Of a DNA stretch of 64,000 nucleotides, positions 55,541 through 64,000 are shown piece after piece. A program made the translations under genes and the position numbers. Positions within the stretch are counted from its first letter, which is position 1; every line of letters begins with the position of its first letter. The notes under the pieces were generated by a model. That model made no database searches. It had not been told where the DNA came from and saw only the letters and a program-made list of their open reading frames with translations. Source of the stretch: Pseudomonas sp. Teo4 (GTDB lineage: Bacteria > Pseudomonadota > Gammaproteobacteria > Pseudomonadales > Pseudomonadaceae); assembly GCF_034387475.1 (NCBI RefSeq), contig NZ_JAXCIL010000002.1:682001-746000 (forward strand). The letters are read 5' to 3'.

Positions 55541-56569
55541 CTATCGTGGCGCTAGCTCGTTCAAATGGCGAGCCACCGCAATCCATGCACCGATATACCC
55601 CAACAGTACCGCACCAATCAAGAGCGACAGACCATCGGAAGCCGGTACGCCAGCCAGGGCGAAATCACTGCCATACAGCCCGGAGAGCCCTACCACGGCC
55701 TCGTTCAGCCAGTTCAGGCCAAACGCCAGGATACCCCAGGCAAACAGCCCCGCGCCCAGTCCATACAAGGCTCCCATGTAGAGGAAAGGCCTGCGTACAT
55801 AGCTGTCGGTGCCGCCCACCAGCTTGATCACTTCGATCTCGATCCGGCGGTTTTCAATATGTAGACGAATTGTGTTACCGATTACTAACAGCAGTGCGGA
55901 AATCAACATGACCGCCAGGCCGAAGACGAACCGGTCACCCAGCTTGAGGATTGCCGCCAGGCGCTCGACCCACACCAGGTCAAGCTGCGCCACTTCGACC
56001 CGAGGCAGTTCCGACAGGCGCTGGCGCAGCGCCTCCAGCGCGGGCTTGTCGACCTCGGTCGGCGTCACCACCACAACACCAGGGAGCGGGTTGTCGGGCA
56101 GTTCGCGCAAGGCCTCGCCCAGCCCGGACTGCTGCTGGAATTCCTCCAACGCTTGCTCCCGGCTGACATATTGGGCATCTGCGACCCCTGGCATGCCTTT
56201 GATATCGTCCCGCAGGGCTTCCCCGGCCTTACCGCCAGCGTCCAGCTTGAGGTACAGCGAAATCTGCGCGGCACGCTGCCAGGAACCACCCAGTACTTCG
56301 ACGTTCTTCAGCAGCAACGACAAGCCCATGGGCATGCTCAGCGCCACGGCCATGACCAGGCAGGTGAAGAAGCTGCCGATCGGCTGTTTGCCCAAACGGC
56401 GCAGGCTGTCCGCCAGGCTGGCGCGGTGGCTTTCCAGCCAGGCGTGCAGCAGGGTGCGGAAATCCGGGCCGTCGTCGTCGTTTTCGCCGCGTTTTTTCTT
56501 CTCCGGCGCAGGGTCGGCGGCCTTGGGCGCGACGCGCTCGGACACCTTTGGTGTACGTGTAGTGCTCAT
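55541..56569 (-). CDS. ftsX: cell-division protein FtsX
   Basis: A 342-residue ABC-type permease with four TM segments (about 80-100, 215-240, 265-290, 310-335) and a large periplasmic loop between TM1 and TM2. The N-terminus is long, charged and cytoplasmic (APKAADPAPEKKKRGENDDD). FtsEX couples ATP hydrolysis to activation of septal amidases through EnvC. It overlaps ftsE by 4 nt. Confidence 0.95.
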   Translation of the reverse strand: MSTTRTPKVSERVAPKAADPAPEKKKRGENDDDGPDFRTLLHAWLESHRASLADSLRRLGKQPIGSFFTCLVMAVALSMPMGLSLLLKNVEVLGGSWQRAAQISLYLKLDAGGKAGEALRDDIKGMPGVADAQYVSREQALEEFQQQSGLGEALRELPDNPLPGVVVVTPTEVDKPALEALRQRLSELPRVEVAQLDLVWVERLAAILKLGDRFVFGLAVMLISALLLVIGNTIRLHIENRRIEIEVIKLVGGTDSYVRRPFLYMGALYGLGAGLFAWGILAFGLNWLNEAVVGLSGLYGSDFALAGVPASDGLSLLIGAVLLGYIGAWIAVARHLNELAPR

Positions 56570-57237
56570 TGCCCGGCCTCCCCATCGCCGATCAATCGAC
56601 CGCGCTGCAGGGTCAGCATGCGGTGGCGCATGCGCGCGATCAGTGCCAGGTCGTGACTGGCGATCAAAACCGTGGTGCCCAGACGGTTGATGTCCTCGAA
56701 CACCCCCATGATTTCCGCCGCCAGGCGTGGGTCGAGGTTACCGGTGGGTTCGTCGGCCAGCAGCAGGGCCGGCTGATGGACGATAGCGCGGGCGATACCC
56801 ACCCGCTGTTGCTGGCCGGTGGACAGGTCGGCCGGGAACAGCTCGCCCTTGTCGGTCAGCGACACACGCTCCAACGCCGAATCCACGCGCTTGGCGATTT
56901 CGGCCTTGGACAGCCCGAGAATCTGCAGCGGCAAAGCGATGTTGTTGAACACCGTGCGATCGAACAGCAACTGGTGGTTCTGGAACACCACGCCGATCTG
57001 CCGGCGCAGGAACGGGATCTGCGAATTGCTGATCTGCCCCAGGTCCTGCCCTGCCAGCATCAGCTTGCCGCTGGTCGGACGCTCCATGGCCAGCAGCAGG
57101 CGCAACAAGGTGCTCTTGCCGGCACCCGAGTGGCCCGTGACGAACAGGAATTCGCCCCGGCGCGCCCGGAAACTCAGCTCATGCAAGCCGACATGGCCAT
57201 TGGGGTAGCGCTTGGCAACCTGTTCGAATCGGATCAT
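56566..57237 (-). CDS. ftsE: cell-division ATP-binding protein FtsE
   Basis: A 223-residue ABC ATPase with Walker A GHSGAGKSTLLRL near 36, signature LSTGQQQRVGIARA near 139 and Walker B ALLLADEPTGNLD near 158. It forms a complex with FtsX at the divisome. The start overlaps the ftsY stop by 4 nt (ATGA). Confidence 0.96.
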   Translation of the reverse strand: MIRFEQVAKRYPNGHVGLHELSFRARRGEFLFVTGHSGAGKSTLLRLLLAMERPTSGKLMLAGQDLGQISNSQIPFLRRQIGVVFQNHQLLFDRTVFNNIALPLQILGLSKAEIAKRVDSALERVSLTDKGELFPADLSTGQQQRVGIARAIVHQPALLLADEPTGNLDPRLAAEIMGVFEDINRLGTTVLIASHDLALIARMRHRMLTLQRGRLIGDGEAGQ

Positions 57238-58784
57238 GGGTGCTCTCGCTCGGCGAACAAGGCTTTGACGAAGGGTTCAGCTTCAAAGGTGCGCAGGTCG
57301 TCAATGCCTTCACCGACACCAATGAAGCGGATCGGAATGTTGAACTGCTTGGCCAGGGCGAAAATCACCCCACCTTTGGCAGTGCCGTCCAGCTTGGTCA
57401 GGGCCAGGCCGGTCAGTTCGACACTCTGGTTGAAGTACTTGGCCTGGCTGATGGCGTTCTGCCCAGTACCGGCATCGAGCACCAGCAGCACCTCGTGGGG
57501 CGCCTCGGCGTCGAGCTTGCCAATTACCCGACGGACCTTCTTCAGCTCTTCCATCAGGTTGTCCTTGGTGTGCAGACGCCCGGCGGTATCGGCGATCAGC
57601 ACGTCAACGCCACGGGCCTTGGCGGCCTGAACGGCGTCGAAGATCACCGAAGCGGAGTCGGCACCGGTGTGCTGGGCGATCACCGGGATCTGGTTGCGCT
57701 CGCCCCACACCTGCAACTGCTCCACCGCAGCGGCACGGAAGGTATCGCCAGCGGCCAGCATGACTTTCTTGCCTTCGAGCTGCAGCTTCTTGGCCAGTTT
57801 GCCGATGGTGGTGGTCTTGCCAGCGCCGTTAACGCCAACCACCAGGATCACGTAGGGCTTGTTCTGGGCTTGGACCTTCAGCGGCTGCTCGACTGGACGC
57901 AGCAAGGCCGCCAATTCTTCCTGCAACGACTTGTACAGTGCGTCGGCGTCGGCCAGCTGCTTGCGGGCAACCTTCTGGGTGAGGTTCTGGACGATGGTCG
58001 AGGTGGCCTCGACGCCCACGTCGGCGGTCAGCAGACGCGTCTCGATTTCGTCGAGAAGATCGTCGTCGATGGCCTTCTTGCCCAGGAACAGGCTGGCCAT
58101 GCCTTCGCCGATGCTGGCACTGGTCTTGGACAGGCCCTGCTTGAGGCGGGCGAAGAAGCCGGGCTTGGACTGTTCAGCGACGACCGGGGTCAGCTCGGGC
58201 TCGACGGGCGCCGACACGACGGCGGCGACCGGGGCCGGTTCAGGCTCGACAGGCGTCGGCACGGCAACAGCAACCGGGGCAGGCGCCAAGACCGGGACCA
58301 CAGGCTCAACGGGTTCTGGAGCGGGGCGTGCCGGGATGGCGGGTGGAGCCTTGGGTTCGAGATCCGGCACCAGGGCCACAGGCTCCTCGGCAACCGGCAG
58401 CACCAGGTTGCTGACCGGCGCAGCGTGCTCGATCTCCGGCGCGGCCTCGACCGGCACCGCTTGCAGCGGCATGGAGGCGATCGGCTCAGGCGCCGTGGCT
58501 TGCAAAGGTTGGGAGGCTACCGGCTCCGGCTGCGGGGCTTGCAGCGGCTGGGAAGCCACGGGTTCGGGCGCGGGTGCTTCGACCACTGGCAAAACCGGCT
58601 CGACCGGAGCGACCGATGGCTGCTCGACGGCGGGCTGCGGCGCTACCGGTTCGGCGGCCTGCGGCTCAGGAGACTGTGGCTGTTCGGCGACAGGTTGCTG
58701 CGGCTTCTTGCGAAACCAGCTGAACAGGCCTTTTTTCTCGCCAGCCTCGGCCGGCGCTTTTTTGTCGTCGTTGGAACCAAACAT
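57234..58784 (-). CDS. ftsY: signal recognition particle receptor FtsY
   Basis: A 516-residue GTPase. The first 210 residues are a Pro/Glu/Ala/Val-rich acidic region with degenerate repeats (PEPVASQPLQA, then PEPIASMPLQA), typical in charge but unusually long. The NG domain has G1 GVNGAGKTTTIGKLAKKL, DTAGRLHTKDNLMEELKK and TKLDGTAKGGVIF. FtsY docks ribosome-SRP complexes at the membrane. It leads the ftsYEX operon. Confidence 0.96.
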   Translation of the reverse strand: MFGSNDDKKAPAEAGEKKGLFSWFRKKPQQPVAEQPQSPEPQAAEPVAPQPAVEQPSVAPVEPVLPVVEAPAPEPVASQPLQAPQPEPVASQPLQATAPEPIASMPLQAVPVEAAPEIEHAAPVSNLVLPVAEEPVALVPDLEPKAPPAIPARPAPEPVEPVVPVLAPAPVAVAVPTPVEPEPAPVAAVVSAPVEPELTPVVAEQSKPGFFARLKQGLSKTSASIGEGMASLFLGKKAIDDDLLDEIETRLLTADVGVEATSTIVQNLTQKVARKQLADADALYKSLQEELAALLRPVEQPLKVQAQNKPYVILVVGVNGAGKTTTIGKLAKKLQLEGKKVMLAAGDTFRAAAVEQLQVWGERNQIPVIAQHTGADSASVIFDAVQAAKARGVDVLIADTAGRLHTKDNLMEELKKVRRVIGKLDAEAPHEVLLVLDAGTGQNAISQAKYFNQSVELTGLALTKLDGTAKGGVIFALAKQFNIPIRFIGVGEGIDDLRTFEAEPFVKALFAEREHP

Positions 58785-59015
58785 GGAAGACGGCTATCTC
58801 AGGGTAGCGATGGGCCAGCACTTGGCGCATCGGGAATTCTTTAAACGCAGAACAGACTATTTTGAATCCGGCTGGTTCATGCGCAATGTTTTGTCGTAGG
58901 TCCTGTGGGCCAGAACGGCGACAGGCATGGTCGCCAGGCAACCGGATCAGTATCCTAGCACCTCCTGGCCTGCTGGCGCTAAACCCAGCGGGCCGCCGAA
59001 CAGGTTAAACACCGT
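58785..59015. promoter_or_regulatory. divergent region ftsY / M16 peptidase
   Basis: A gap of 231 nt without a gene. It should contain the promoters of both ftsY and the peptidase genes. The stretch 58830-58870 is AT-rich; no confident promoter was assigned. Confidence 0.4.
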
Positions 59016-60371
59016 ATGAATGCTCTAGCCCGCCGCGCCGCTGGCCTGTTGCTCGGCACACTCTGTCTGCCGCTCGCGGCCCTTGCCGCCGATGTGCAAC
59101 CCACCCACGAGTTCATTCTCGACAACGGCCTGAAAGTGGTCGTGCGCGAGGACCACCGCGCCCCAGTGGTGGTCTCACAGATCTGGTACAAGGTTGGCTC
59201 GAGCTACGAGACACCGGGCCAGACCGGACTGTCCCATGCCCTTGAGCACATGATGTTCAAAGGCAGCGCCAAGATCGGCCCCGGCGAAGCCTCACGCATT
59301 CTGCGCGACCTCGGCGCCGAGGAAAACGCATTCACCAGCGACGATTACACGGCTTATTACCAGGTCCTTGCCCGCGACCGCCTGCCGGTGGCCATGGAGT
59401 TGGAGGCCGACCGTCTGGCCAGCCTGCGCCTGCCCGCCGACGAATTTGCCCGCGAAATCGAGGTGATCAAGGAAGAACGCCGCCTGCGCACCGACGACCA
59501 GCCCAGCTCGAAGGCGTTCGAGCTGTTCCGCGCGATGGCCTATCCGGCCAGTGGCTACCACACCCCGACCATCGGCTGGATGGCCGACCTTGAGCGCATG
59601 AAGGTCGAAGAGCTGCGCCATTGGTACGAATCCTGGTACGCCCCGAACAATGCCACCCTGGTCGTGGTGGGGGATGTCACCGCCGATGAGGTCAAAGGCC
59701 TTGCGCAGAAGTACTTCGGCGGCATTCCCAAACGCAACGTGCCGCCGGCCAAACTGCCGCTGGAGCTGGCCGAACCGGGCCAGCGCCAGCTGACCCTGCA
59801 CGTACGCACCCAATTGCCGAGCCTGATCTACGGGTTCAATGTGCCTGGACTGGCAACTGCCAAGGAACCGCGCACCGTACATGCCCTGCGCCTGATCTCG
59901 GCCCTGCTCGACGGCGGCTACAGCGCACGCATGCCTGCACGTCTGGAACGGGGCCAGGAGTTGGTTGCTGGCGCATCCTCCAGCTACAACGCCTTCACCC
60001 GTGGCGACAGCCTGTTCCTGATCTCAGCCACACCGAACGTGCAAAAGCAAAAAACGCTCGAAGAGGTGGAAAAAGGTATCTGGCAGTTGCTTGAAGAACT
60101 CAAGACCACGCCTCCCAGCGCCGAGGAGCTGGAGCGCGTGCGTGCCCAGGTCATCGCCGGCCTGGTCTACGACCGCGACTCCATCAGCAGCCAGGCCACT
60201 ACCATTGGCCAGCTGGAAACGGTCGGCTTGTCCTGGAAGCTGATCGACAGCGAACTGGACGAGCTCAAGCGCGTGACCCCTCAAGACGTGCAGAACGCCG
60301 CGCGCACCTATTTCACCCGTGAACGCCTGAGCGTTGCCCACGTACTGCCTGAGGAGTCCGCTCATGAGTGA
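59016..60371 (+). CDS. periplasmic M16 zinc peptidase, catalytic subunit
   Basis: A 451-residue protein with a signal peptide (ARRAAGLLLGTLCLPLAALA). The inverted zinc motif HxxEH is intact: His74, Glu77 and His78 in LSHALEHMMFKG, with the third ligand in the EVIKEERR segment. It resembles the catalytic halves of bacterial pitrilysin-like peptidases that degrade short peptides. It is followed, with an 8-nt overlap, by a non-catalytic partner. Confidence 0.93.
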   Translation: MNALARRAAGLLLGTLCLPLAALAADVQPTHEFILDNGLKVVVREDHRAPVVVSQIWYKVGSSYETPGQTGLSHALEHMMFKGSAKIGPGEASRILRDLGAEENAFTSDDYTAYYQVLARDRLPVAMELEADRLASLRLPADEFAREIEVIKEERRLRTDDQPSSKAFELFRAMAYPASGYHTPTIGWMADLERMKVEELRHWYESWYAPNNATLVVVGDVTADEVKGLAQKYFGGIPKRNVPPAKLPLELAEPGQRQLTLHVRTQLPSLIYGFNVPGLATAKEPRTVHALRLISALLDGGYSARMPARLERGQELVAGASSSYNAFTRGDSLFLISATPNVQKQKTLEEVEKGIWQLLEELKTTPPSAEELERVRAQVIAGLVYDRDSISSQATTIGQLETVGLSWKLIDSELDELKRVTPQDVQNAARTYFTRERLSVAHVLPEESAHE

Positions 60372-61848
60372 TCGCAGCGCACCACGCTACACCCTGATCG
60401 GTACGGGCATCATTGCATTGGTGGTGGCAGTGGCCGCCGTCCTGGCGCGCCCGGCCCAGTCCGAGGCAGAGACTCCCGCTGCCCGCCCTGCCAACACCCT
60501 GCAGTCGCTGGCTGAGCTGGACGGCAAAGCACCGAGCCGACGCCAGCTGAACATCCAGAACTGGACCACCGCCGAAGGCGCCCGCGTGCTCTTCGTCGAG
60601 GCGCGCGAACTGCCGATGTTCGATCTGCGCGTGACCTTCGCCGCTGGCAGCAGCCAGGATGGAAACACCCCTGGCCTGGCCGCCCTGACCAACGCCATGC
60701 TCAACGAAGGCGTGGCCGGCAAGGACGTGACCGCCATCGCCGAAGGTTTCGAGGGGCTGGGTGCGGATTTTGGCAACGGTTCGTACCGCGACATGGCAGT
60801 TGCGTCGCTGCGCAGCCTCAGTGTGAAGGACAAGCGAGACCCCGCGCTCAAGCTTTTCGCCGAAGTGACGGGCAAACCGACCTTCCCGGAAGATGCGCTC
60901 AAGCGCATCAAGAACCAGCTGCTGGCCGGCTTCGAGTACGAAAAGCAGAACCCCGGCAAGATTGCCGGCAAAGCCCTGTTCGCCAAGCTCTACGGCGACC
61001 ACCCTTACGCCCACCCCAGCGATGGCACCGCAGAGAGCGTGCCAGGCATTACGCTGGAGCAGTTGCGCGAGTTCCATACCAAGGCCTACGCTGCTGGTAA
61101 CGCGGTCATTGCGCTAGTGGGCGACCTAAGCCGCAGCGAAGCTGAAAGCATCGCCGCCCAGGTTTCGGCCGCCCTGCCCAAAGGCCCTGCGCTGGCGAAA
61201 CCAGCTGAACCCGCTGAGCCCAAGGCCGGCCTGACGCACATTGACTTCCCGTCCAAGCAGACCCACCTGATGCTGGCCGAACTGGGCATCGACCGCCAGG
61301 ACCCAGACTGGGCAGCCCTGTCGCTGGGCAACCAGATTCTCGGCGGTGGTGCCTTTGGCACCCGGCTGATGAGCGAAGTGCGGGAAAAACGCGGCCTGAC
61401 CTACGGCGTCTACTCGGTGTTCAGCCCGATGCAGGTACGTGGACCGTTCATGATCAACCTGCAGACCCGTGCCGAGCTCAGCGAAGGCACGCTCAAGCTG
61501 GTGCAGGACATCCTTGCCGAATACCTGAAAGAAGGCCCGACCCAGCAGGAGCTGGACGACGCCAAACGTGAACTGGCCGGTAGCTTCCCGCTGTCCAACG
61601 CCAGCAATGCGAGCATCGTCGGCCAACTGGGCGCGATCGGCTTCTATAATTTGCCGCTTACCTGGCTGGAAGACTTCATGCAACAGTCCCAGTCACTTAC
61701 GGTCGAGCAGGTAAAAGCGGCCATGAACAAGCACCTGTCTGCCGATAAACTGGTGATTGTCACCACTGGCCCGAAAGTGCCTCAGAAACCGCTGCCTGCC
61801 CCCACTGAAAAACCCGCCGACCAACCGCTCGGCGTACCGGAGCACTAA
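60364..61848 (+). CDS. M16-family partner lacking the zinc motif
   Basis: A 494-residue protein with an N-terminal TM anchor (LIGTGIIALVVAVAAVLA). The M16 fold is recognisable (FDLRVTFAAGSSQDGNTPG, then an R/Y pair in REKRGLTYGVYSVFSP), but the HxxEH motif is replaced by LTNAMLNEG, so it is expected to be the substrate-binding, non-catalytic half. It overlaps rsmD by 1 nt. Confidence 0.9.
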   Translation: MSDRSAPRYTLIGTGIIALVVAVAAVLARPAQSEAETPAARPANTLQSLAELDGKAPSRRQLNIQNWTTAEGARVLFVEARELPMFDLRVTFAAGSSQDGNTPGLAALTNAMLNEGVAGKDVTAIAEGFEGLGADFGNGSYRDMAVASLRSLSVKDKRDPALKLFAEVTGKPTFPEDALKRIKNQLLAGFEYEKQNPGKIAGKALFAKLYGDHPYAHPSDGTAESVPGITLEQLREFHTKAYAAGNAVIALVGDLSRSEAESIAAQVSAALPKGPALAKPAEPAEPKAGLTHIDFPSKQTHLMLAELGIDRQDPDWAALSLGNQILGGGAFGTRLMSEVREKRGLTYGVYSVFSPMQVRGPFMINLQTRAELSEGTLKLVQDILAEYLKEGPTQQELDDAKRELAGSFPLSNASNASIVGQLGAIGFYNLPLTWLEDFMQQSQSLTVEQVKAAMNKHLSADKLVIVTTGPKVPQKPLPAPTEKPADQPLGVPEH

Positions 61849-62450
61849 TGCCAAGATCCACCCCGCCCGCCCGTACCAATCAGGGCCAGAGCAAGGGCCA
61901 GGGCCACCTGCGCATCATCGCTGGCGAGTGGCGCAGCCGCCGCCTGGCGGTGCCTGAAGGCGATGGCCTACGGCCAACCACCGACCGCGTCCGCGAGACC
62001 CTGTTCAACTGGCTGGCGCCCTACATCGAGGGTGCCTGGGTACTGGATGCCTTCACCGGCAGTGGCGCCCTGGTACTGGAGGCTTTGTCCCGCGGTGCCC
62101 AGGACGCCGTGGCGCTGGACAGCAACCCGGCCGCCATCGCCAACCTGAAGAACAACCTCGAGATCCTGCGCTGCCCACGCGGGCAAATTCTGCAGACCGA
62201 TGCCCTGCGCTACCTGCAAGGCCCGGTAAAGCAGCAGTTCGATGTGGTGTTCCTCGACCCGCCGTTCCATCAGGACTTGCTGGCCAACGCCTGCAACCTG
62301 CTGGAGCAAGGCCAGTGGCTGCGGGAAAACGCCTGGATCTACACCGAAAGCGAAGCCGCGCCCTCCACCCTGCAGATGCCTGGCAACTGGCGCCTGCACC
62401 GTGAGAAAAAGACAGGCCAGGTGCATTACGCACTCTGGCAACGGGGCTGA
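61848..62450 (+). CDS. rsmD: 16S rRNA (guanine966-N2)-methyltransferase
   Basis: A 200-residue methyltransferase with HLRIIAGEWRSRRLAVP and LRPTTDRVRETLFNWL at the N-terminus, SAM motif VLDAFTGSGALVLEALSRGA, and the catalytic DPPF (VVFLDPPFHQDLL). It makes m2G966 in 16S rRNA. Its start overlaps the stop of the upstream M16 gene (TAATG). Confidence 0.95.
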   Translation: MPRSTPPARTNQGQSKGQGHLRIIAGEWRSRRLAVPEGDGLRPTTDRVRETLFNWLAPYIEGAWVLDAFTGSGALVLEALSRGAQDAVALDSNPAAIANLKNNLEILRCPRGQILQTDALRYLQGPVKQQFDVVFLDPPFHQDLLANACNLLEQGQWLRENAWIYTESEAAPSTLQMPGNWRLHREKKTGQVHYALWQRG

Positions 62451-62509
62451 AGCCCCCGGCCCAAGGTCGTAAATAAGTAACGCTGACGGTCCGTCACACT
62501 CAACGAAGC

Positions 62510-62536
62510 TGCTCCTGTTCACTGACAACAGGAGCA
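62510..62536 (+). promoter_or_regulatory. hairpin that sequesters the ribosome binding site of the next gene
   Basis: TGCTCCTGTT (62510-62519) is the exact complement of AACAGGAGCA (62527-62536), loop CACTGAC. The AGGAG within the 3' arm (62530-62534) is the Shine-Dalgarno of the M16 gene at 62545, so the hairpin would block translation until melted or bound. Confidence 0.55.
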
Positions 62537-62544
62537 ACTCGACC

Positions 62545-63846
62545 ATGGCTTCACTGATACAACCTACCGCTGCCAGCGCACCTGCGCTGCAGCACTTCAC
62601 CCTGGACAACGGGCTGGCGGTCTACCTGCGTGAAGACCACCGCGCGCCGTTGGCCAGCGCACAATTGTGGTACCACGTAGGTGCCAGCTACGAACCACCA
62701 GGTCACTCCGGGCTGTCTCACCTTCTGGAACATTTGATGTTCGAGGGCAGCAGCAAACTTGAGCCTGGCGAGTACTCGACACTGATCACCCGGATCGGAG
62801 GCGAGCCGAACGCCGCCACTACACAAGACGCCACCTACTTCCCTGTCACGCTGCCAAGCAACCGCCTGGAAGTCGCCCTCGAGGCAATGGCCGATGCCAT
62901 GGCCAGCGCTTCGTTCGAGCAAACAGCGTTTGACCGGGAGATCGAAGTCGTCCGCGCGGAACGTCGTAGCCATGTCGACAACAACGCCCTTGCGCTTGCC
63001 ATGGAGCGCGCCAACTCACTGGCCATGGGCACCAGTGCATACGCGACCCCCGTCATTGGTACGACGCAAGACCTGGCTGACATGACAGCAGCGGCCGTAC
63101 GCACCTGGTACCAAAGCTGGTATCACCCCAACAACGCATCGTTGGTGGTGGTCGGTGATGTCACCTTGGGCCGGCTGCGCGAGTGGGTCGAGCGCCATTT
63201 CGGCGCGATACCCGCCAACCGACTGCCTGACCGCGATACCCCTCGGCAAAGCACCCCACTTCAGCAGCGTACGCAAACCGTCACACTGCCACACCTGCGT
63301 GAAGGGCTGATCATGAACTTCAATGTGCCAAGCCTGGCGACCGCAAGCACCGAACAGGAAGCGTACGCCTTGCGTCTGATCCCGGCGATTCTGACCGAGG
63401 GCAGCAGCTCACGCCTGTCCAGGCGCCTGCTGCGTGAACAAGAAGTGTTGCATGCAAAAAGGTCGCAGTACCTGCATCACCTGCGCGGCGACAGCCTGCT
63501 GACCTTCTATTTCTTCAATAACCCGCTCAAGGCGACTCCCGAGCAGGCAATGGAGCATGTTTGGGCCGAAATCGACCAACTCAGGCAATCGCCACCTTCG
63601 GACCAGGAGCTCACCCGTGCCAAAGCCCGCTTGCTGGCAGGCCAGGTGTTCAGTCGCGACGACCTCGGCGAGCAGGCCTTCGCCATCGGCCAACAAGCCG
63701 CCAGCGGCGTTGATCCCCACCAGCTCGACCGGGAAGCGCAGTCCCTGCAAAGCGTCACAGCCGAAGCCGTGCGGGATGCCGCCCATCGTTACCTGACCCG
63801 CGAACGACTGACCGTCACCTACATGACCGAGGGAAAACGCCCATGA
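62545..63846 (+). CDS. second M16 zinc peptidase, catalytic subunit
   Basis: This 433-residue protein has the intact HxxEH motif His59, Glu62 and His63 (LSHLLEHLMFEG). It is a paralogue of the peptidase at 59016 (shared RTWYQSWYHPNNASLVVVGDV, compare RHWYESWYAPNNATLVVVGDV) but lacks a signal peptide. It may therefore be cytoplasmic, or exported in another way. It overlaps the next gene by 4 nt. Confidence 0.92.
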   Translation: MASLIQPTAASAPALQHFTLDNGLAVYLREDHRAPLASAQLWYHVGASYEPPGHSGLSHLLEHLMFEGSSKLEPGEYSTLITRIGGEPNAATTQDATYFPVTLPSNRLEVALEAMADAMASASFEQTAFDREIEVVRAERRSHVDNNALALAMERANSLAMGTSAYATPVIGTTQDLADMTAAAVRTWYQSWYHPNNASLVVVGDVTLGRLREWVERHFGAIPANRLPDRDTPRQSTPLQQRTQTVTLPHLREGLIMNFNVPSLATASTEQEAYALRLIPAILTEGSSSRLSRRLLREQEVLHAKRSQYLHHLRGDSLLTFYFFNNPLKATPEQAMEHVWAEIDQLRQSPPSDQELTRAKARLLAGQVFSRDDLGEQAFAIGQQAASGVDPHQLDREAQSLQSVTAEAVRDAAHRYLTRERLTVTYMTEGKRP

Positions 63847-64000
63847 GCGACATGACTGCAACGGCACTGAAATCGGCCCAAGGGTTGGACTTGAGCCAGA
63901 TTGACGACATTCAGGCAACGGTTGAAGCATGGCGAACCCCGCGTGGCACGCAGGTACGCTTCGTCAGGCGCCCTGAACTGCCCATGCTGGACCTGGTGCT
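63843..64000 (+). CDS. second M16 partner protein, 5' part only
   Basis: The first 52 codons are in the window (MSDMTATALKSAQGLDLSQI at the start, then RRPELPMLDLVL). The segment resembles the beginning of the non-catalytic M16 protein at 60364 (ARELPMFDLRV). No TM anchor precedes it. It is cut by the window edge. Confidence 0.8.
   Translation, partial: MSDMTATALKSAQGLDLSQIDDIQATVEAWRTPRGTQVRFVRRPELPMLDLV

Overview
The window is a GC-rich chromosomal segment of a Pseudomonas, most likely of the P. putida / P. entomophila group. The evidence is gene order (ponA-pilMNOPQ-aroK-aroB-damX-gltBD-hemE on one side; pilT-yggS-proC-yggT-metX-metW-rdgB-hemW-trmB-thiGS-mtgA-rpoH-ftsXEY-M16 peptidases-rsmD on the other), GC-biased codon use, and REP palindromes typical of this group. 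There are no rRNA or tRNA genes, no insertion sequences, no prophage and no CRISPR array.

Layout. 1-2481: the 3' end of a polyketide/fatty-acid-like cluster (ketosynthase, hotdog dehydratase, ketoreductase, ketosynthase), matching the terminal apeO-P-Q-R block of aryl-polyene pigment clusters. 2688-4934: a LysR regulator divergent from an MFS exporter. 4985-5332: a periplasmic YgiW-type OB-fold protein. 5398-16675 (minus strand): one compact unit made of a four-domain GbpA-like lytic polysaccharide monooxygenase (LPMO), a cytochrome b561 and a complete-looking gspC-M type II secretion system (T2SS). 16874-24234: hemE and gltBD. 24609-31317: a damX-like SPOR/ATPase gene, aroB, aroK and a reduced type IV pilus alignment cluster (PilM with a missing lobe, PilN, a PilO-PilP fusion, a PilQ without AMIN domains). 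31490-39187: ponA, maeB, a nuclease, rpmE and priA. 39296-44121: argS, a SPOR protein, a TM2 protein, an NlpC/P60 hydrolase and a solitary PilT-like ATPase. 44187-50757: a run of co-directional housekeeping genes. 50758-51389: an intergenic region with a small ORF and a good small-RNA candidate. 51390-64000: trmB, thiGS, mtgA, rpoH, ftsXEY and two M16 peptidase pairs flanking rsmD.

How it fits together. The accessory part is the first 16.7 kb. The LPMO, b561 and T2SS genes read as a dedicated export device for a chitin-active (or related) copper enzyme, perhaps with its own redox partner. The remainder is core genome for nitrogen assimilation, aromatic amino acid, haem, methionine and thiamine synthesis, cell-wall assembly, division and heat shock. 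The most unusual core feature is the pared-down pilMNOPQ operon. Intergenic spaces hold REP pairs, bidirectional terminators and several structured leaders.
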